A stretch of 64,000 bases of DNA from an uncultured Methanobrevibacter sp. (GCF_947170395.1 NZ_CAMVTE010000005.1:1-64000), one strand, 5' to 3'. Positions 22,564 to 35,566 are shown, counted from the first letter of the stretch. Program-made: numbers and translations. Notes: generated by a model not told the origin, from the letters alone.

Positions 22564-23607
22564 ATGGGTAAGACTAGGATAGAATGGATTGACCTTGTTC
22601 GGGCAGTAGCTATTTTGACTGTTTTGTATATTCACGCTACCGATGGAATATACATAATCTCTTCTGATGCAATAACAAATTATACAATCTATTCAAGGAT
22701 TTTTAATTTCGCATCTCTTTTCATTGGCCGTATAGGGGTTCCGTTCTTTTTAATGATTACTGGTTATCTGTTACTTGATAGGTCTTATGACGACAGCAGA
22801 ACTCAAAGGTTTTGGGAAAAGAATTGTAAGGGTCTGATTATTGTTACCGTGATTTGGGCAATAATCTATGTTATCAGTTTGCAGTTTGTAACTGTGGGAA
22901 GTGGTCAGGTAAACTTTGCAGAAGCCGGAACACTGTTCTTCTCTCACATGTGGTACATGCCGATGATTATTGGAATGTATCTTTCCATGCCATTTGTTGC
23001 AAGTGCCCTAAAGCACTTTGAAGTAGATACAGTTTATCAGGCAACCATTGTATTTACACTTTTGGCGTTCCTACTGCCGTTTGTCACACTTGTCTGTGAC
23101 ATGAATGGAATTAGCGGGGTTACCCTACAATACTGTTTGGGCTTTAGTGGCGGAATCTATGGAGTATATATTATTTTAGGATATCTGGTTAAAAAAGGCA
23201 AATTTAAGCATATTGACAGCTATAAGTTGTGGATACTTGCCATAATTTCATTTTTAATTTGTGTCGGATTCCAATATTATGCATTTGTTATTAACTACGA
23301 TTTCTTCCTGTGGTATGAATTCCCATTCATTTTACTTGGGTCATTTGCACTGTTTGAGCTGTGTTCAAGAAAAGGCAGTGTCAGATTCTACAGCGGAGTT
23401 AAGGTATTGTCCAAATATTCATTTGCAGTATTTTTAATACATAACCTGTTCAGATTGCCTTTGCTTCCATTTATTGTTGTCCTGCCATTTGCAGAACCGG
23501 TCAAAGCTATTATACTTTGGATTTTATTGATAATCTTCAGTTTTACCGCTGCAGCAATTATTTATAGAATTCCAAGGTTTGGAAAATACATTTTATATAT
23601 GAGATAA
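22564..23607 (+). CDS. Acyltransferase family membrane protein (acyltransferase-3)
   Basis: RIEWIDLVRAVAILTVLYIHA...; GVPFFLMITGYLLL; ~10 TM segments. Confidence 0.87.
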   Translation: MGKTRIEWIDLVRAVAILTVLYIHATDGIYIISSDAITNYTIYSRIFNFASLFIGRIGVPFFLMITGYLLLDRSYDDSRTQRFWEKNCKGLIIVTVIWAIIYVISLQFVTVGSGQVNFAEAGTLFFSHMWYMPMIIGMYLSMPFVASALKHFEVDTVYQATIVFTLLAFLLPFVTLVCDMNGISGVTLQYCLGFSGGIYGVYIILGYLVKKGKFKHIDSYKLWILAIISFLICVGFQYYAFVINYDFFLWYEFPFILLGSFALFELCSRKGSVRFYSGVKVLSKYSFAVFLIHNLFRLPLLPFIVVLPFAEPVKAIILWILLIIFSFTAAAIIYRIPRFGKYILYMR

Positions 23608-23626
23608 TTTCCATTATCTCTTTTTT
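23601..23626 (+). terminator. Hairpin + T-run after the acyltransferase gene
   Basis: GAGATAA-TTTCCA-TTATCTC followed by TTTTTT. Confidence 0.6.
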
Positions 23627-23772
23627 CTTATTTTGGGTATTTTTCAGATGTATTTTAATTAAATCTTAATATATTTCAATTTGTTAAAAATGCAATATTT
23701 GCCTCACACTGTAAAAATTATTTATAATGAAATTAAAAATATGATTGACGAAAGAATTATTCGGGTGCAATC

Positions 23773-24372
23773 ATGAATTACAAACAAGTTATAATAATTG
23801 TTTTAATAGTTGTCATTATTGCCATTTGGGGAGGTCTTGCCTTTTCACATTTCGGCACTGGTGAAAAAGCTACAGAAATAACCTTTTTAAGCAATAACAC
23901 TATTAAAAATGGCGATAATGTCGAATTTGAACTTAAAGATGATCAGGGCAATCCCCTTTCCGGCCAACAGGTAACAATTTTATATGGTGACGGAAATAAA
24001 ACTGAAAATTATTCCATTGTTACGGACGCTAACGGTAAAGGATATCTGACATTGTCCAATGAGGATGCCGGCAATCACACTATAACTGTAAAATATGCTG
24101 GTAACGACAAATATAAATCTTCCAGTGCCCGTACAACAATAACAATTGAGGAAGAAGCATCTGAAGACACTGCAACATACCAAAGCAGCTATTCAAGTGA
24201 CAATACTCAATCTTCATCATCCAGCTCATCATCCAGTGATTCAGTTCACTATGATTCAAATTATAACGTCTACTATAATGATGAAGGAGTTGTTGTAAGC
24301 GGATCAAACAAAGGATCTTCAGTTGATTCAGTAAGGCAAAGTGGCAGTGAACATGCAAAGGATTTTGAATAG
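23773..24372 (+). CDS. Membrane-anchored protein with an Ig-like domain and Ser-rich tail
   Basis: N-terminal TM helix; FELKDDQGNPLSGQQVTILYGDGNKTENY...GNHTITVKYAGNDKYKSSSARTTITI; poly-Ser. Confidence 0.72.
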   Translation: MNYKQVIIIVLIVVIIAIWGGLAFSHFGTGEKATEITFLSNNTIKNGDNVEFELKDDQGNPLSGQQVTILYGDGNKTENYSIVTDANGKGYLTLSNEDAGNHTITVKYAGNDKYKSSSARTTITIEEEASEDTATYQSSYSSDNTQSSSSSSSSSDSVHYDSNYNVYYNDEGVVVSGSNKGSSVDSVRQSGSEHAKDFE

Positions 24373-24378
24373 TTGGAG

Positions 24379-25245
24379 TTAACTCTCTGACAATTCCTTT
24401 TCTATTTGCCTAAATGCTTTTTTTGCCTCAGGAATGGGGAATAGCGGATATATGTGAAACTGCCCTTCTCCTGTAATTAATTTTACATCTACATTACTAT
24501 TTTTAAGTTTTTCCACATATTTTAAAATATCTTTGTAAAATATCTCGTCGTTTCCGGCAAAAATAAGAGTTTTTGAAAGTCCGGTGCTGTCTCCAAAGGT
24601 TGGACTTACCCTATAGTCTTTTGTATCGAGCTTGCCTGCCCATGACTTGCCGATTTGCTTTAAACCTATTTCGCCCAGAATCGGATCGTTTTCACTGTCA
24701 TAGGGGGTGTTGTCCATGGAAATGTCCACCCATGGTGAAAATACGACAATATGGTCTGGCTGAGATAGGCCGATTGTTTTTAGGTATTGTGCAAATGACA
24801 ATACGAATCCGCCTCCGGCCGAGTCGCCCATCAATGTGATGTTTTTGTTGGTTTGAAGTATGTAATTATATAATCCTGTGACTGCCTCAAAAGTTTCGTC
24901 CCATTTATGCAAAGGAGCGAGTCCGTAAACAGGTGCAAGTACAAATGCATCTAATTTTCGTGATAGCTTCAAGCAATATAAATGATGCTGGTAGTTAATT
25001 TCATTTACATATGCTCCACCATGTAGATAGAGTATTATTTTTTTAGATTTTTCTTTATTTCCATATGTGAAAACCTGCATTCCGTTAAAGTCAAAACTTT
25101 TGAAAATGCTTTTAGGGGGTTTGGGGTGTTTGTGTGACCTTTCGGATAGGAATTCATCAACAGCCTCTTTCGAATCCATATATTTGGGCTTTGTAAACTT
25201 TAAAATTAGCTTGGCAATTTTTGAGATAAGTGATGGGGCCGTCAT
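24379..25245 (-). CDS. Alpha/beta hydrolase (hormone-sensitive-lipase-like esterase)
   Basis: LYLHGGAYVNE (HGG), GDSAGGGF nucleophile elbow. Confidence 0.88.
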   Translation of the reverse strand: MTAPSLISKIAKLILKFTKPKYMDSKEAVDEFLSERSHKHPKPPKSIFKSFDFNGMQVFTYGNKEKSKKIILYLHGGAYVNEINYQHHLYCLKLSRKLDAFVLAPVYGLAPLHKWDETFEAVTGLYNYILQTNKNITLMGDSAGGGFVLSFAQYLKTIGLSQPDHIVVFSPWVDISMDNTPYDSENDPILGEIGLKQIGKSWAGKLDTKDYRVSPTFGDSTGLSKTLIFAGNDEIFYKDILKYVEKLKNSNVDVKLITGEGQFHIYPLFPIPEAKKAFRQIEKELSES

Positions 25246-25284
25246 GATATCAAAAAATTAAAAAAAGAAAAAAAGGAAGTTTAT

Positions 25285-26004
25285 TTATACTCCAGAGTAT
25301 AATAAACCTGTTCCTCTTGCAATGAAGAAAGTAGCGTAAACTCCTAAAATACCCATTAAGATTCCGCCGATAGTCGGATTCAATTTTGAGATGATTGACA
25401 CAACTAAACCTAACAGGAATATTATTATAAATGAAAGTATAATGAATAAAACGAGTTTAACTGGTCCTACTTTTGAAATGTCGCCAATTGCTTCACCGAT
25501 ACTTAAAGCATAACCTAAATCTTCGGTTTTAGCTAATCTGCATTGGCCCATCATTGCTGCTAAAGCAAATATGATAACTAATATGGCAGTTATAAGGCCA
25601 GATAACCAGTGCTGGAAGAAAATTGCTAAAATTGCACCAATGATAATTGGGATGAGGAAGTAAACGATGTATACAACAAATAATTTAACTCCATTTATAA
25701 ATTGTCTTATAAAGTCAATTTCAGGACCTCTATCTTCTCTGTTGATTCCATATTTGACAATGTCCAATTCATAACCATAAATCATAAATCCAAGTAAAAC
25801 TGCGATTATGATTCCGATAATTCCTGATCCTAATGCTGCCAGTACATTGTTTAAAGCAACACTTGCGCTAATAGCACCAACAGTTCCGGCAGTTGCAATT
25901 CCTAAAATAATTCCTAAAATTACATATATTATCAATGCTTTAATATTTTGCAGAGGATACATTAAAGCATCACTGAATATTTCACCTAATTCCATTTTGT
26001 TCAC
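25285..26004 (-). CDS. DUF4013-like integral membrane protein
   Basis: Gly/Ile-rich multi-TM; GYELDIVKYGINREDRGPEIDF. Confidence 0.65.
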   Translation of the reverse strand: MNKMELGEIFSDALMYPLQNIKALIIYVILGIILGIATAGTVGAISASVALNNVLAALGSGIIGIIIAVLLGFMIYGYELDIVKYGINREDRGPEIDFIRQFINGVKLFVVYIVYFLIPIIIGAILAIFFQHWLSGLITAILVIIFALAAMMGQCRLAKTEDLGYALSIGEAIGDISKVGPVKLVLFIILSFIIIFLLGLVVSIISKLNPTIGGILMGILGVYATFFIARGTGLLYSGV

Positions 26005-26098
26005 CTTTTAAATTTGGTTCGTTAAATTAAGATAATATTAGTATGAAAATAATATTATTTAAAATATTGAGTAATCATATTACTAAAAAAATAAAGGT

Positions 26099-26118
26099 GT
26101 AGATGATAGGTCATCTAC
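26099..26118 (-). terminator. Perfect 8-bp hairpin downstream of the CnaB-like gene
   Basis: GTAGATGA-TAGG-TCATCTAC; minus strand continues ACCTTTATTTTTTT. Confidence 0.45.
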
Positions 26119-26835
26119 CTAATTGTTTTTTCGTGTAAATAGAACAACTGCTATAACAATTACAATTAAAACTAAAACAATGATTGGAATACCAGTGTTT
26201 CTTAAGTCATTCTTTGTAACGTTTGGTTTTTTATCCTCTTTTTTCGGTTCTTGCTTTACATTTTTTGAAGAATCCTGCTTTTTAGTCACGGTTGTTGTAT
26301 TTTTGTCCTCTTCTCCTGTAGCTGTGGTATTTTTAGGAGTATCTTCACTAGCATTATTTCCATCATCGGTTCCGCTTGCAGTCTCATTTTCAGCTCCTGT
26401 TAGAGTTTCATTTTCAGCTACACCCAATGTTGTGTTTTCACTGGTGTTGTCTTGAGAAGCTCCCAATACATCGGAATTAAAAGTGTTTGTGATTACAAAT
26501 CCTTCTGAAGCACTTCCCTTTATTGAAACTGAATAGTTGGAAAGTTCACTTTCGTTTACAGAATAGCTTCCTTCATCTTCAACTTCAAAGGTAGCTGACC
26601 AGGAGTTGGATGGACTTAATGTTTCTTTATCAACGATTTTACCGTCTTTAATAAGATTCACAGTAATCGAATCAGGTCTTTGGCTTGTTTGGCCATCGTC
26701 GTTCCATTTGATTTTGACTGAAATTTTTTGGACAGTACTGTTTTCTTCGCCGGAAGTGTCTTCTGCTGAAGCAAAACCGATATATGCCAGTAAAAAAATC
26801 GCAACTAAAAATATTGTAAACAATTTCTTATTCAT
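26119..26835 (-). CDS. Secreted/membrane-anchored protein with a CnaB-like domain, Thr-rich stalk and C-terminal TM
   Basis: Signal peptide; IKWNDDGQTSQRPDSITVNLIKDGKIVDKETLSPSNSWSATFEV; C-terminal IPIIVLVLIVIVIAVVLFTRKNN. Confidence 0.75.
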   Translation of the reverse strand: MNKKLFTIFLVAIFLLAYIGFASAEDTSGEENSTVQKISVKIKWNDDGQTSQRPDSITVNLIKDGKIVDKETLSPSNSWSATFEVEDEGSYSVNESELSNYSVSIKGSASEGFVITNTFNSDVLGASQDNTSENTTLGVAENETLTGAENETASGTDDGNNASEDTPKNTTATGEEDKNTTTVTKKQDSSKNVKQEPKKEDKKPNVTKNDLRNTGIPIIVLVLIVIVIAVVLFTRKNN

Positions 26836-26944
26836 GATTTCAACACCTGCTTTACGTTGGTTAAATTATAAGCAGGATGATATTTAATTGTTTTTAAAAA
26901 AGTGATGTTAAAGTAAAAAAATAGAAAATGAGGAATAAAATTAA

Positions 26945-29869
<2,925 letters not shown>

Positions 29870-30663
29870 TTTTATTAATAATCATATCAACGTCATCAAC
29901 TGAAACGGCTAACTTTTCAGCTATTTCAGTATTTTTCATATCTTTTTCTTTGTAAAGATAAAGAATCTGATCAAGTAATTCATAAGACATTCCGATTTCC
30001 GCTTCATCGGTCTGGTCTTCCCATAAACCTGCCCGTGGCGGTTTTTTAAGAATCGCTTTGGAAATGTCCAGATATTCACTCAATTCATAAACTTCAGTTT
30101 TGTACAAATCTCCAATCGGTTCCATATCGCACGCACCATCTCCGTGTTTTGTAAAGTAGCCGATTAGGATTTCACTTTTGTTGCCTGTTCCGCTAACCAG
30201 GTAATTTTTCTGGTTTGCATAATAATAAATGATTGACATTCTGATTCTGGCCTTAAGATTTCCTATTGCCAGATTGTTTTTCTCAAGTTGTGTAACAGAG
30301 AGAAATTCATTTAAAATGCCGTCAATAGCTATTTCCTTATATTCAATGCCTAAGGTCTTTGCTATTTCGATGCCATGAACTGTGTCTTCAGCCGGTGTAG
30401 TAGCAGATGGCATTACAATTCCGAATACATTGTCTTTTCCAACAGCTTCGCAAGCCAGATAGGCTGAAAGGGTCGAATCAATTCCTCCGCTCAGGCCAAC
30501 AACGATTCCATCGGTTTTGGATTCGCTGACTTTAGATTTAATAAATTCAACAATTTCTGATTTTGTCTTTTCCAAGTCAATATCCGGAATTTCACTAATG
30601 TTTTCACCAACCTAATCATTCATACAGTAAATAATATGTATTTATTAATTTATATATTATTTC

Positions 30664-31059
30664 ATGTCAAATGTAGAACTTATCTGTGAAAAATCATTTT
30701 CCGGTGTTGACAACCAAATCATCGACAGATTTGTCGAGTTCCAGCATGCACTCATTGACAAGGATGAGGATAAACTAAATAAACTCATTTTGGATGATTA
30801 TGAACTGGTTCACATGTCCGGCAAAACACAATCAAAGGATGAATTCATAGGCGAAGTCATGGATGGAACTCTGAATTATTACAAATCTGAAATTTCAGAG
30901 CCCACCATTCTTTGGGACGATGAGGAAAATGCATCCTTAATAGCTGATGTGACATTGACAGCCAAAGTATATGGAATAAATGGAAAATGGACACTGAATA
31001 CTGTTGCAAGCTTTGTAAAAATAGATGGTGAATGGTATTTCGGAAAATGGGATAACTGA
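30664..31059 (+). CDS. Nuclear transport factor 2 (SnoaL/DUF4440)-like protein
   Basis: FVEFQHALIDKDEDKLNKLILDDYELVHMSGKTQSKDEFI; cone-shaped NTF2-like pattern. Confidence 0.75.
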   Translation: MSNVELICEKSFSGVDNQIIDRFVEFQHALIDKDEDKLNKLILDDYELVHMSGKTQSKDEFIGEVMDGTLNYYKSEISEPTILWDDEENASLIADVTLTAKVYGINGKWTLNTVASFVKIDGEWYFGKWDN

Positions 31060-31084
31060 ATTTGTTTGAAAACTAGATTAATGA

Positions 31085-31867
31085 CTATTCCCCATATAAG
31101 CCTTTTTTGACGTTTTCAATAAACTCTTTTTCATCATCGCTGAGTTCGATATCGGCGAGGTTGTCTTTGTTTTCACGTCTTATTATGATGAAAAATCTCA
31201 AAATCAAAATCAGCATAAAAGACAATACGCTCAATAACGGTGAGAAGAATGCCAATATAAGGGATATGCCTGAAATGATGACCGGGGACAGCAATATGTA
31301 AAATAATGTCAATATAGTTCCTTTTATGTATAGTTTCAGGTTGTCCAATTCGATTCCATCCTCATAACTGTCATATGTCTTTTTGATTTCTGCTTTGATT
31401 TCATTCTTTCTATTGAAATATTCCTTGAAATTGTTTCTCACCAATAATATGAACATTATAAGGTACAACAGACTGATTATCAATATCAGCAATGAAAATA
31501 GGATGTTTACTTCGGTATAATAATAAAATTTAAACAGAAAACCGGTTGCAAAAGGTATCAGACATGCGGTTGCTATTGTAAACATGTTCAGAATCAATAT
31601 TGAATGCTTGATTTTTTTGAAATTGAAAAGGAGGACGTTGGTTTCCCAAAAATTGTATACCAAGTAAAAACTTATGAAGTAAATTAAGATGGAAGGCAAC
31701 AGATATTCCAAAATATAATCCATTAAAACGGCTCCTGAAGTTATATCGGAAAGTGTTGGCACGGCAATCTCCAAAACAAGAATTGTCATTGCAATTGCAA
31801 AAACACCATCAGTAATGGCCATAAATCTTTCTTTAAAATTATTGGAAAATATTTTATTTATTGACAT
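31085..31867 (-). CDS. TMEM175-family (DUF1211) predicted potassium channel
   Basis: NFKERFMAITDGVFAIAMTILVLEIAVP; multi-TM. Confidence 0.8.
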   Translation of the reverse strand: MSINKIFSNNFKERFMAITDGVFAIAMTILVLEIAVPTLSDITSGAVLMDYILEYLLPSILIYFISFYLVYNFWETNVLLFNFKKIKHSILILNMFTIATACLIPFATGFLFKFYYYTEVNILFSLLILIISLLYLIMFILLVRNNFKEYFNRKNEIKAEIKKTYDSYEDGIELDNLKLYIKGTILTLFYILLSPVIISGISLILAFFSPLLSVLSFMLILILRFFIIIRRENKDNLADIELSDDEKEFIENVKKGLYGE

Positions 31868-32011
31868 ATGTTTATAGGTAACTATTTTATATTATTTATC
31901 TTTTCATGTTTTTTCAATAAAAAATCAGAAACACAAAAATCAATTAAATTTTGCGTCAAATCCTCTTTTAAAATTAGTTAATTTTGTTTTTTTCTTAAAA
32001 AATAATGAAAT

Positions 32012-32031
32012 AGTGAGAATTTGATCTCACT
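32012..32031 (-). terminator. Candidate hairpin terminator
   Basis: AGTGAGA-ATTTGA-TCTCACT, T-rich on both sides. Confidence 0.35.
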
Positions 32032-32134
32032 TTTCCCTGTTCATTGTTTGTTTTAGTTAATTTAACATGAAATATCAAAAAACAGTTATTAACTAGTAAA
32101 AAAAAGAAAATGAATATTCAAAATGAATATTCAG

Positions 32135-32650
32135 TTATTGAAATGCATACGGGTTTATAATCATATAAATTCCAATACCGGCTGTTATAGCAGTGCCTGA
32201 AAACAATAACGCAATTCCAAAACATCTGTTATTTTCTTTAGTAGCTTTATTGCTGTTCTTTATTTTCAGGCCATCCTTTGTGATTTTTGGGCCTTTGATA
32301 TCAAGTTTTGCAGGGGTTTTTGGGCCTTTGATATCAAGCTTAGGGTTTTTTGTTGGTTGTGCATTTGCAGTATTGTCGGCAACTTTTACAGTATTGTCAA
32401 CAGTTACAGCATTGTCAATCACATGGATGGTATCGTTGTTAACTGCTTGCACGACATCATTGTCAGTTGTGTTTGCAATTTTATTGTTGATATTATTTTC
32501 AACTGTCATATTTTTGTCAACAGGTATGTGTTGTTGATCGATTGTTTGTATAGAGTCATGGGTTACTGTGGTGTTGTCGCTTGCGGCTGCGCATGCAACA
32601 CCTAATGATATTATTAATAGACATAGTAGTGATAAGATAATTCTTTTCAT
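32135..32650 (-). CDS. Small secreted/membrane hypothetical with KLDIKGPK repeats
   Basis: Signal peptide MKRIILSLLCLLIISLGVACAAAS; two KLDIKGPK repeats; C-terminal hydrophobic segment (ORF track start 32698). Confidence 0.55.
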   Translation of the reverse strand: MKRIILSLLCLLIISLGVACAAASDNTTVTHDSIQTIDQQHIPVDKNMTVENNINNKIANTTDNDVVQAVNNDTIHVIDNAVTVDNTVKVADNTANAQPTKNPKLDIKGPKTPAKLDIKGPKITKDGLKIKNSNKATKENNRCFGIALLFSGTAITAGIGIYMIINPYAFQ

Positions 32651-32734
32651 AATTGGCCTCCATAATTTTTTTAGCGAAATCGGATTTTCACTTACCATTA
32701 ACTCTATTGAAGACCATATATAAATTTTTTCGAA

Positions 32735-32752
32735 TGTAAGTGCTCACTTGCA
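32735..32752 (-). promoter_or_regulatory. Palindromic operator-like site just upstream of a TATA box
   Basis: TGTAAGTGCTCACTTGCA next to minus-strand TTTATATATGG; near-identical to 50812-50829. Confidence 0.5.
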
Positions 32753-32924
32753 TCTTAAAATAAAAAATAAACATTAAATTGGTATTTTTATCAAATTATA
32801 AGAGAAAATATTTGAAAAATATATTTTTGGAAAACATGGGGCATGTTTTTAACACAAAATATTTTATGTGGGGACTATTATTGCTCTGAAAATGTAATAT
32901 TGTTCTCCGTTTCTAATTTAAATC

Positions 32925-33464
32925 ATGGAAATATTAATAAATCATGAAAAAGTATATAAATATATGGATATTGAATATATTAAGGAAAATTATCGGTTTG
33001 AAACACTTACGGATGAACATGATTTGTCTAAATTTAAGTGTGAATCTGACGATTTAAATGATTTTCTTAAAAATGATGCGTTAACTCAACAAAAAAGTAA
33101 ATTGAACTTAACAAAGCTAGTGATGTGTGATGACATTATAGTAGGTTATGTTTCTCTACTAACCGACACTATACCATTAAAAGATATTCGTGATGAAGAC
33201 ACTAAACAGGATATTAAAGATCAATTGGATATTACTTCCAAAAAGAGAAAATTGCCGGCAATCAAAATTGGAAGATTGGCTGTCGATGAGAAATATGCTC
33301 ATAAGGGATTAGGTTCTGAGATTTTGATGAGCATCTTATTCAATGTTAAAAATATTGCTGAGAATAATGTTGGATTAAGATTCGTCACTGTAGAAGGTTA
33401 TGCAAGCGCATATGGATTCTATATTAATCATAACTTCATTAATATGAAGATGATGATAAAATAA
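32925..33464 (+). CDS. GNAT family N-acetyltransferase, apparently frameshifted near the 3' end
   Basis: LTKLVMCDDIIVGYVSLLTD...AIKIGRLAVDEKYAHKGLGSEIL; coherent continuation DDKIKEKLDIIIERNPEQTFYLYLDLRVLE* in the next frame to 33544. Confidence 0.75.
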   Translation: MEILINHEKVYKYMDIEYIKENYRFETLTDEHDLSKFKCESDDLNDFLKNDALTQQKSKLNLTKLVMCDDIIVGYVSLLTDTIPLKDIRDEDTKQDIKDQLDITSKKRKLPAIKIGRLAVDEKYAHKGLGSEILMSILFNVKNIAENNVGLRFVTVEGYASAYGFYINHNFINMKMMIK

Positions 33465-33535
33465 AGGAAAAATTAGATATTATAATAGAACGAAATCCGG
33501 AGCAAACATTCTATTTATATTTGGATTTAAGAGTT

Positions 33536-33676
33536 CTAGAATGATACTTTTCTAGCCGCATCATACCTCTTTTTAAATTCTTTATCTTTTTTTGTAAGAG
33601 GTTCGACCATTCTATTTAAAAAATCAGATGCTTCTTTACCGTATAATGTAGGAGTATCTCCAATTGGTTTTGCCAT
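33536..33676 (-). CDS. Small 46-aa protein MAKPIGDTPTLYGKEASDFLNRMVEPLTKKDKEFKKRYDAARKVSF, antitoxin-like in style
   Basis: ATG preceded by GAGGTGAT; charged helical composition; convergent with the GNAT gene. Confidence 0.5.
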   Translation of the reverse strand: MAKPIGDTPTLYGKEASDFLNRMVEPLTKKDKEFKKRYDAARKVSF

Positions 33677-33799
33677 GCTTATCACCTCTTAAATTTATAC
33701 ATTTTCTATGTTTCTTATTATTTAAATAATTGTTGTTTCAACGAATTTAACTAATAATTCTATAAAAATATTTAAATTCAATGAATGGAGGTGGAAAAA

Positions 33800-33880
33800 G
33801 TGGAGTTGATTATCTTCCTCATTGGATCATACTCTCTTAATATTATGACGATATTAATTCAAATAAAAGGTAGAAGATAG
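33800..33880 (+). CDS. Candidate 26-aa hydrophobic/cationic peptide MELIIFLIGSYSLNIMTILIQIKGRR (GTG start)
   Basis: GGAGGT 7 nt upstream of GTG; same length and frame as the copy-2 peptide. Confidence 0.45.
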   Translation: MELIIFLIGSYSLNIMTILIQIKGRR

Positions 33881-34044
33881 GGACTCAAATTTTCACCTCA
33901 TCAATGGCAATTAAATATAAACAAGTCATGAAGTGTTTTGAAAACTAATGTTTTCGTGAGGCATTTTCCCGGAGATAGCCACTATTTAATTGTCTATTTT
34001 TTAAAATTAGTTAAGTTTATATATTTTATTTAATGATAGTATTA

Positions 34045-34166
34045 TTCAAGAGATTTACTTTTATGTAAACCTCTATTCAGATGCAAAAAATGTATTATTA
34101 ATGTCTAATACGGGATATTGTAGAGATTTTCTCTACAATAGGACATTAATTTGAAACTTTTTTTTA
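34045..34166 (+). ncRNA. Candidate structured ncRNA, copy 1
   Basis: TATA TTTATATATTTTA at 34016; stem 34049-34074; nested 9-bp stems ATTAATGTC/GACATTAAT and ATTGTAGAG/CTCTACAAT; T-run. Confidence 0.42.
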
Positions 34167-34801
34167 AGAACTCCTGCATTTCAACTAAAAACATCACATA
34201 TTCTTAATGGAAATTCGTTTAATTACTCTTTTTTGGATGATTTCAACAGTGAAAAAATAATCATGAATCAAAATTCAATTTCAGGAATTTAGAAAAACTA
34301 TTTTATAATTATTCTGATTAATTACATGAATTATCTAAAAAATAGCAGTATTTTGAAATATTTGTGATTATAATATGGTTCTATAAGTATATTTATATAC
34401 TATGAAAATTAAAATAACATTTAGTAACTAAAAGTAGCCAGTTTGATTTTCATATAATAACCAATTTTCCGCCGGACAATTTGTAAAATAAACTATTTTT
34501 TTCATCAATTATAAATCTTTTTCATATACTAACCTAAAAAAACTAAGGCCACTTAAAATCATATAGTAACCTTTTATAACTATGAAAGGTTATCATAGTG
34601 CTATTTTTAATTGATTCTAAGTGCAATTTTCATGAAAAGGCCACATTATGTCAATATGAATACTTTTCAAATGGTCTCTCATTTAATTTAAATAGGATTT
34701 TCACTAAAAATATCATTGTCAATTAAATTACTCTCGTCTTACTGATTAGTTTTTTCACATAATATTATAAAAAGGGGACAATAGATTAAAGGAGAAAGAA
34801 A

Positions 34802-35566
34802 ATGACTGATGAAACAAAGATTAAATTATTTCAAAATCAAAAAGTAAGACTGAAATGGGATGATAAGATAGAAGATTACTATTTTTCAGTAGTGGACGTT
34901 GTTGGAATTCTCAGTGAGAGCAAAAATCCAAATAATTATTGGAAAGTATTGAAAAAAAGACTTAAAGATGAAGGTGTTGAGTTGGTTACAATTTGTAACC
35001 AACTAAAATTACCATCACATAAAGATGGTAAAATGTATAAAACAGATGTTGCTACAGCAAAACAATTGTTCCGTATCATTCAATCAATACCTTCCCCAAA
35101 TGCAGAGCCATTTAAACAATGGTTGGCCAAAGTGGGCAGTGAAAGGCTTGATGAGATAGCAGACCCTGAAATGGCTATTGAAAGGGCCGTTGCCACTTAC
35201 CGTGAAAAAGGATATAGCGAAGAATGGATCACTCAAAGATTAAGGGGTATTGAAATAAGAAAGGATTTGACTTCTGAATGGAATAGGTCAGGTGTTGAAA
35301 AAGGAAGGGAATATGCAATACTCACTAATGAGATTAGTCGGGCATCTTTTGGTATAACAACAGGTGAACATAAAAAGATTAAAGGACTGAAAAAGGAGAA
35401 TCTTCGTGACAATATGACCAATGCGGAATTGGTTATTAACATGTTGGGTGAATTGGCCACTACTGAAATTAGCAAAACTGAAAATCCGCAGGGTTTTGAA
35501 GAAAGTAAAATAGTTGCAAGAGACGGTGGAAGCATAGCAGGCAATGCTTTAAGAGAATTGGAATAG
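34802..35566 (+). CDS. BRO-N / phage antirepressor-like protein, possibly truncated by an in-frame TAG
   Basis: QKVRLKWDDKIEDYYFSVVDVVGILSESKNPNNYWKVLKKRL...; homologous-looking tail continues in frame after TAG to 35638. Confidence 0.8.
   Translation: MTDETKIKLFQNQKVRLKWDDKIEDYYFSVVDVVGILSESKNPNNYWKVLKKRLKDEGVELVTICNQLKLPSHKDGKMYKTDVATAKQLFRIIQSIPSPNAEPFKQWLAKVGSERLDEIADPEMAIERAVATYREKGYSEEWITQRLRGIEIRKDLTSEWNRSGVEKGREYAILTNEISRASFGITTGEHKKIKGLKKENLRDNMTNAELVINMLGELATTEISKTENPQGFEESKIVARDGGSIAGNALRELE

Larger units (their letters stand above)
33782..34200 (+). repeat. Long imperfect direct repeat, copy 1 (~419 bp)
   Basis: Extended near-identity by eye to 36461-36880, from TGAATGGAGGTG to CAACTAAAAACATCACATA. 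Confidence 0.9.

Noticed and set aside
24172-24240. Ser-rich simple repeat region
   Set aside because: Low-complexity Ser linker within a surface protein; common and not unusual.
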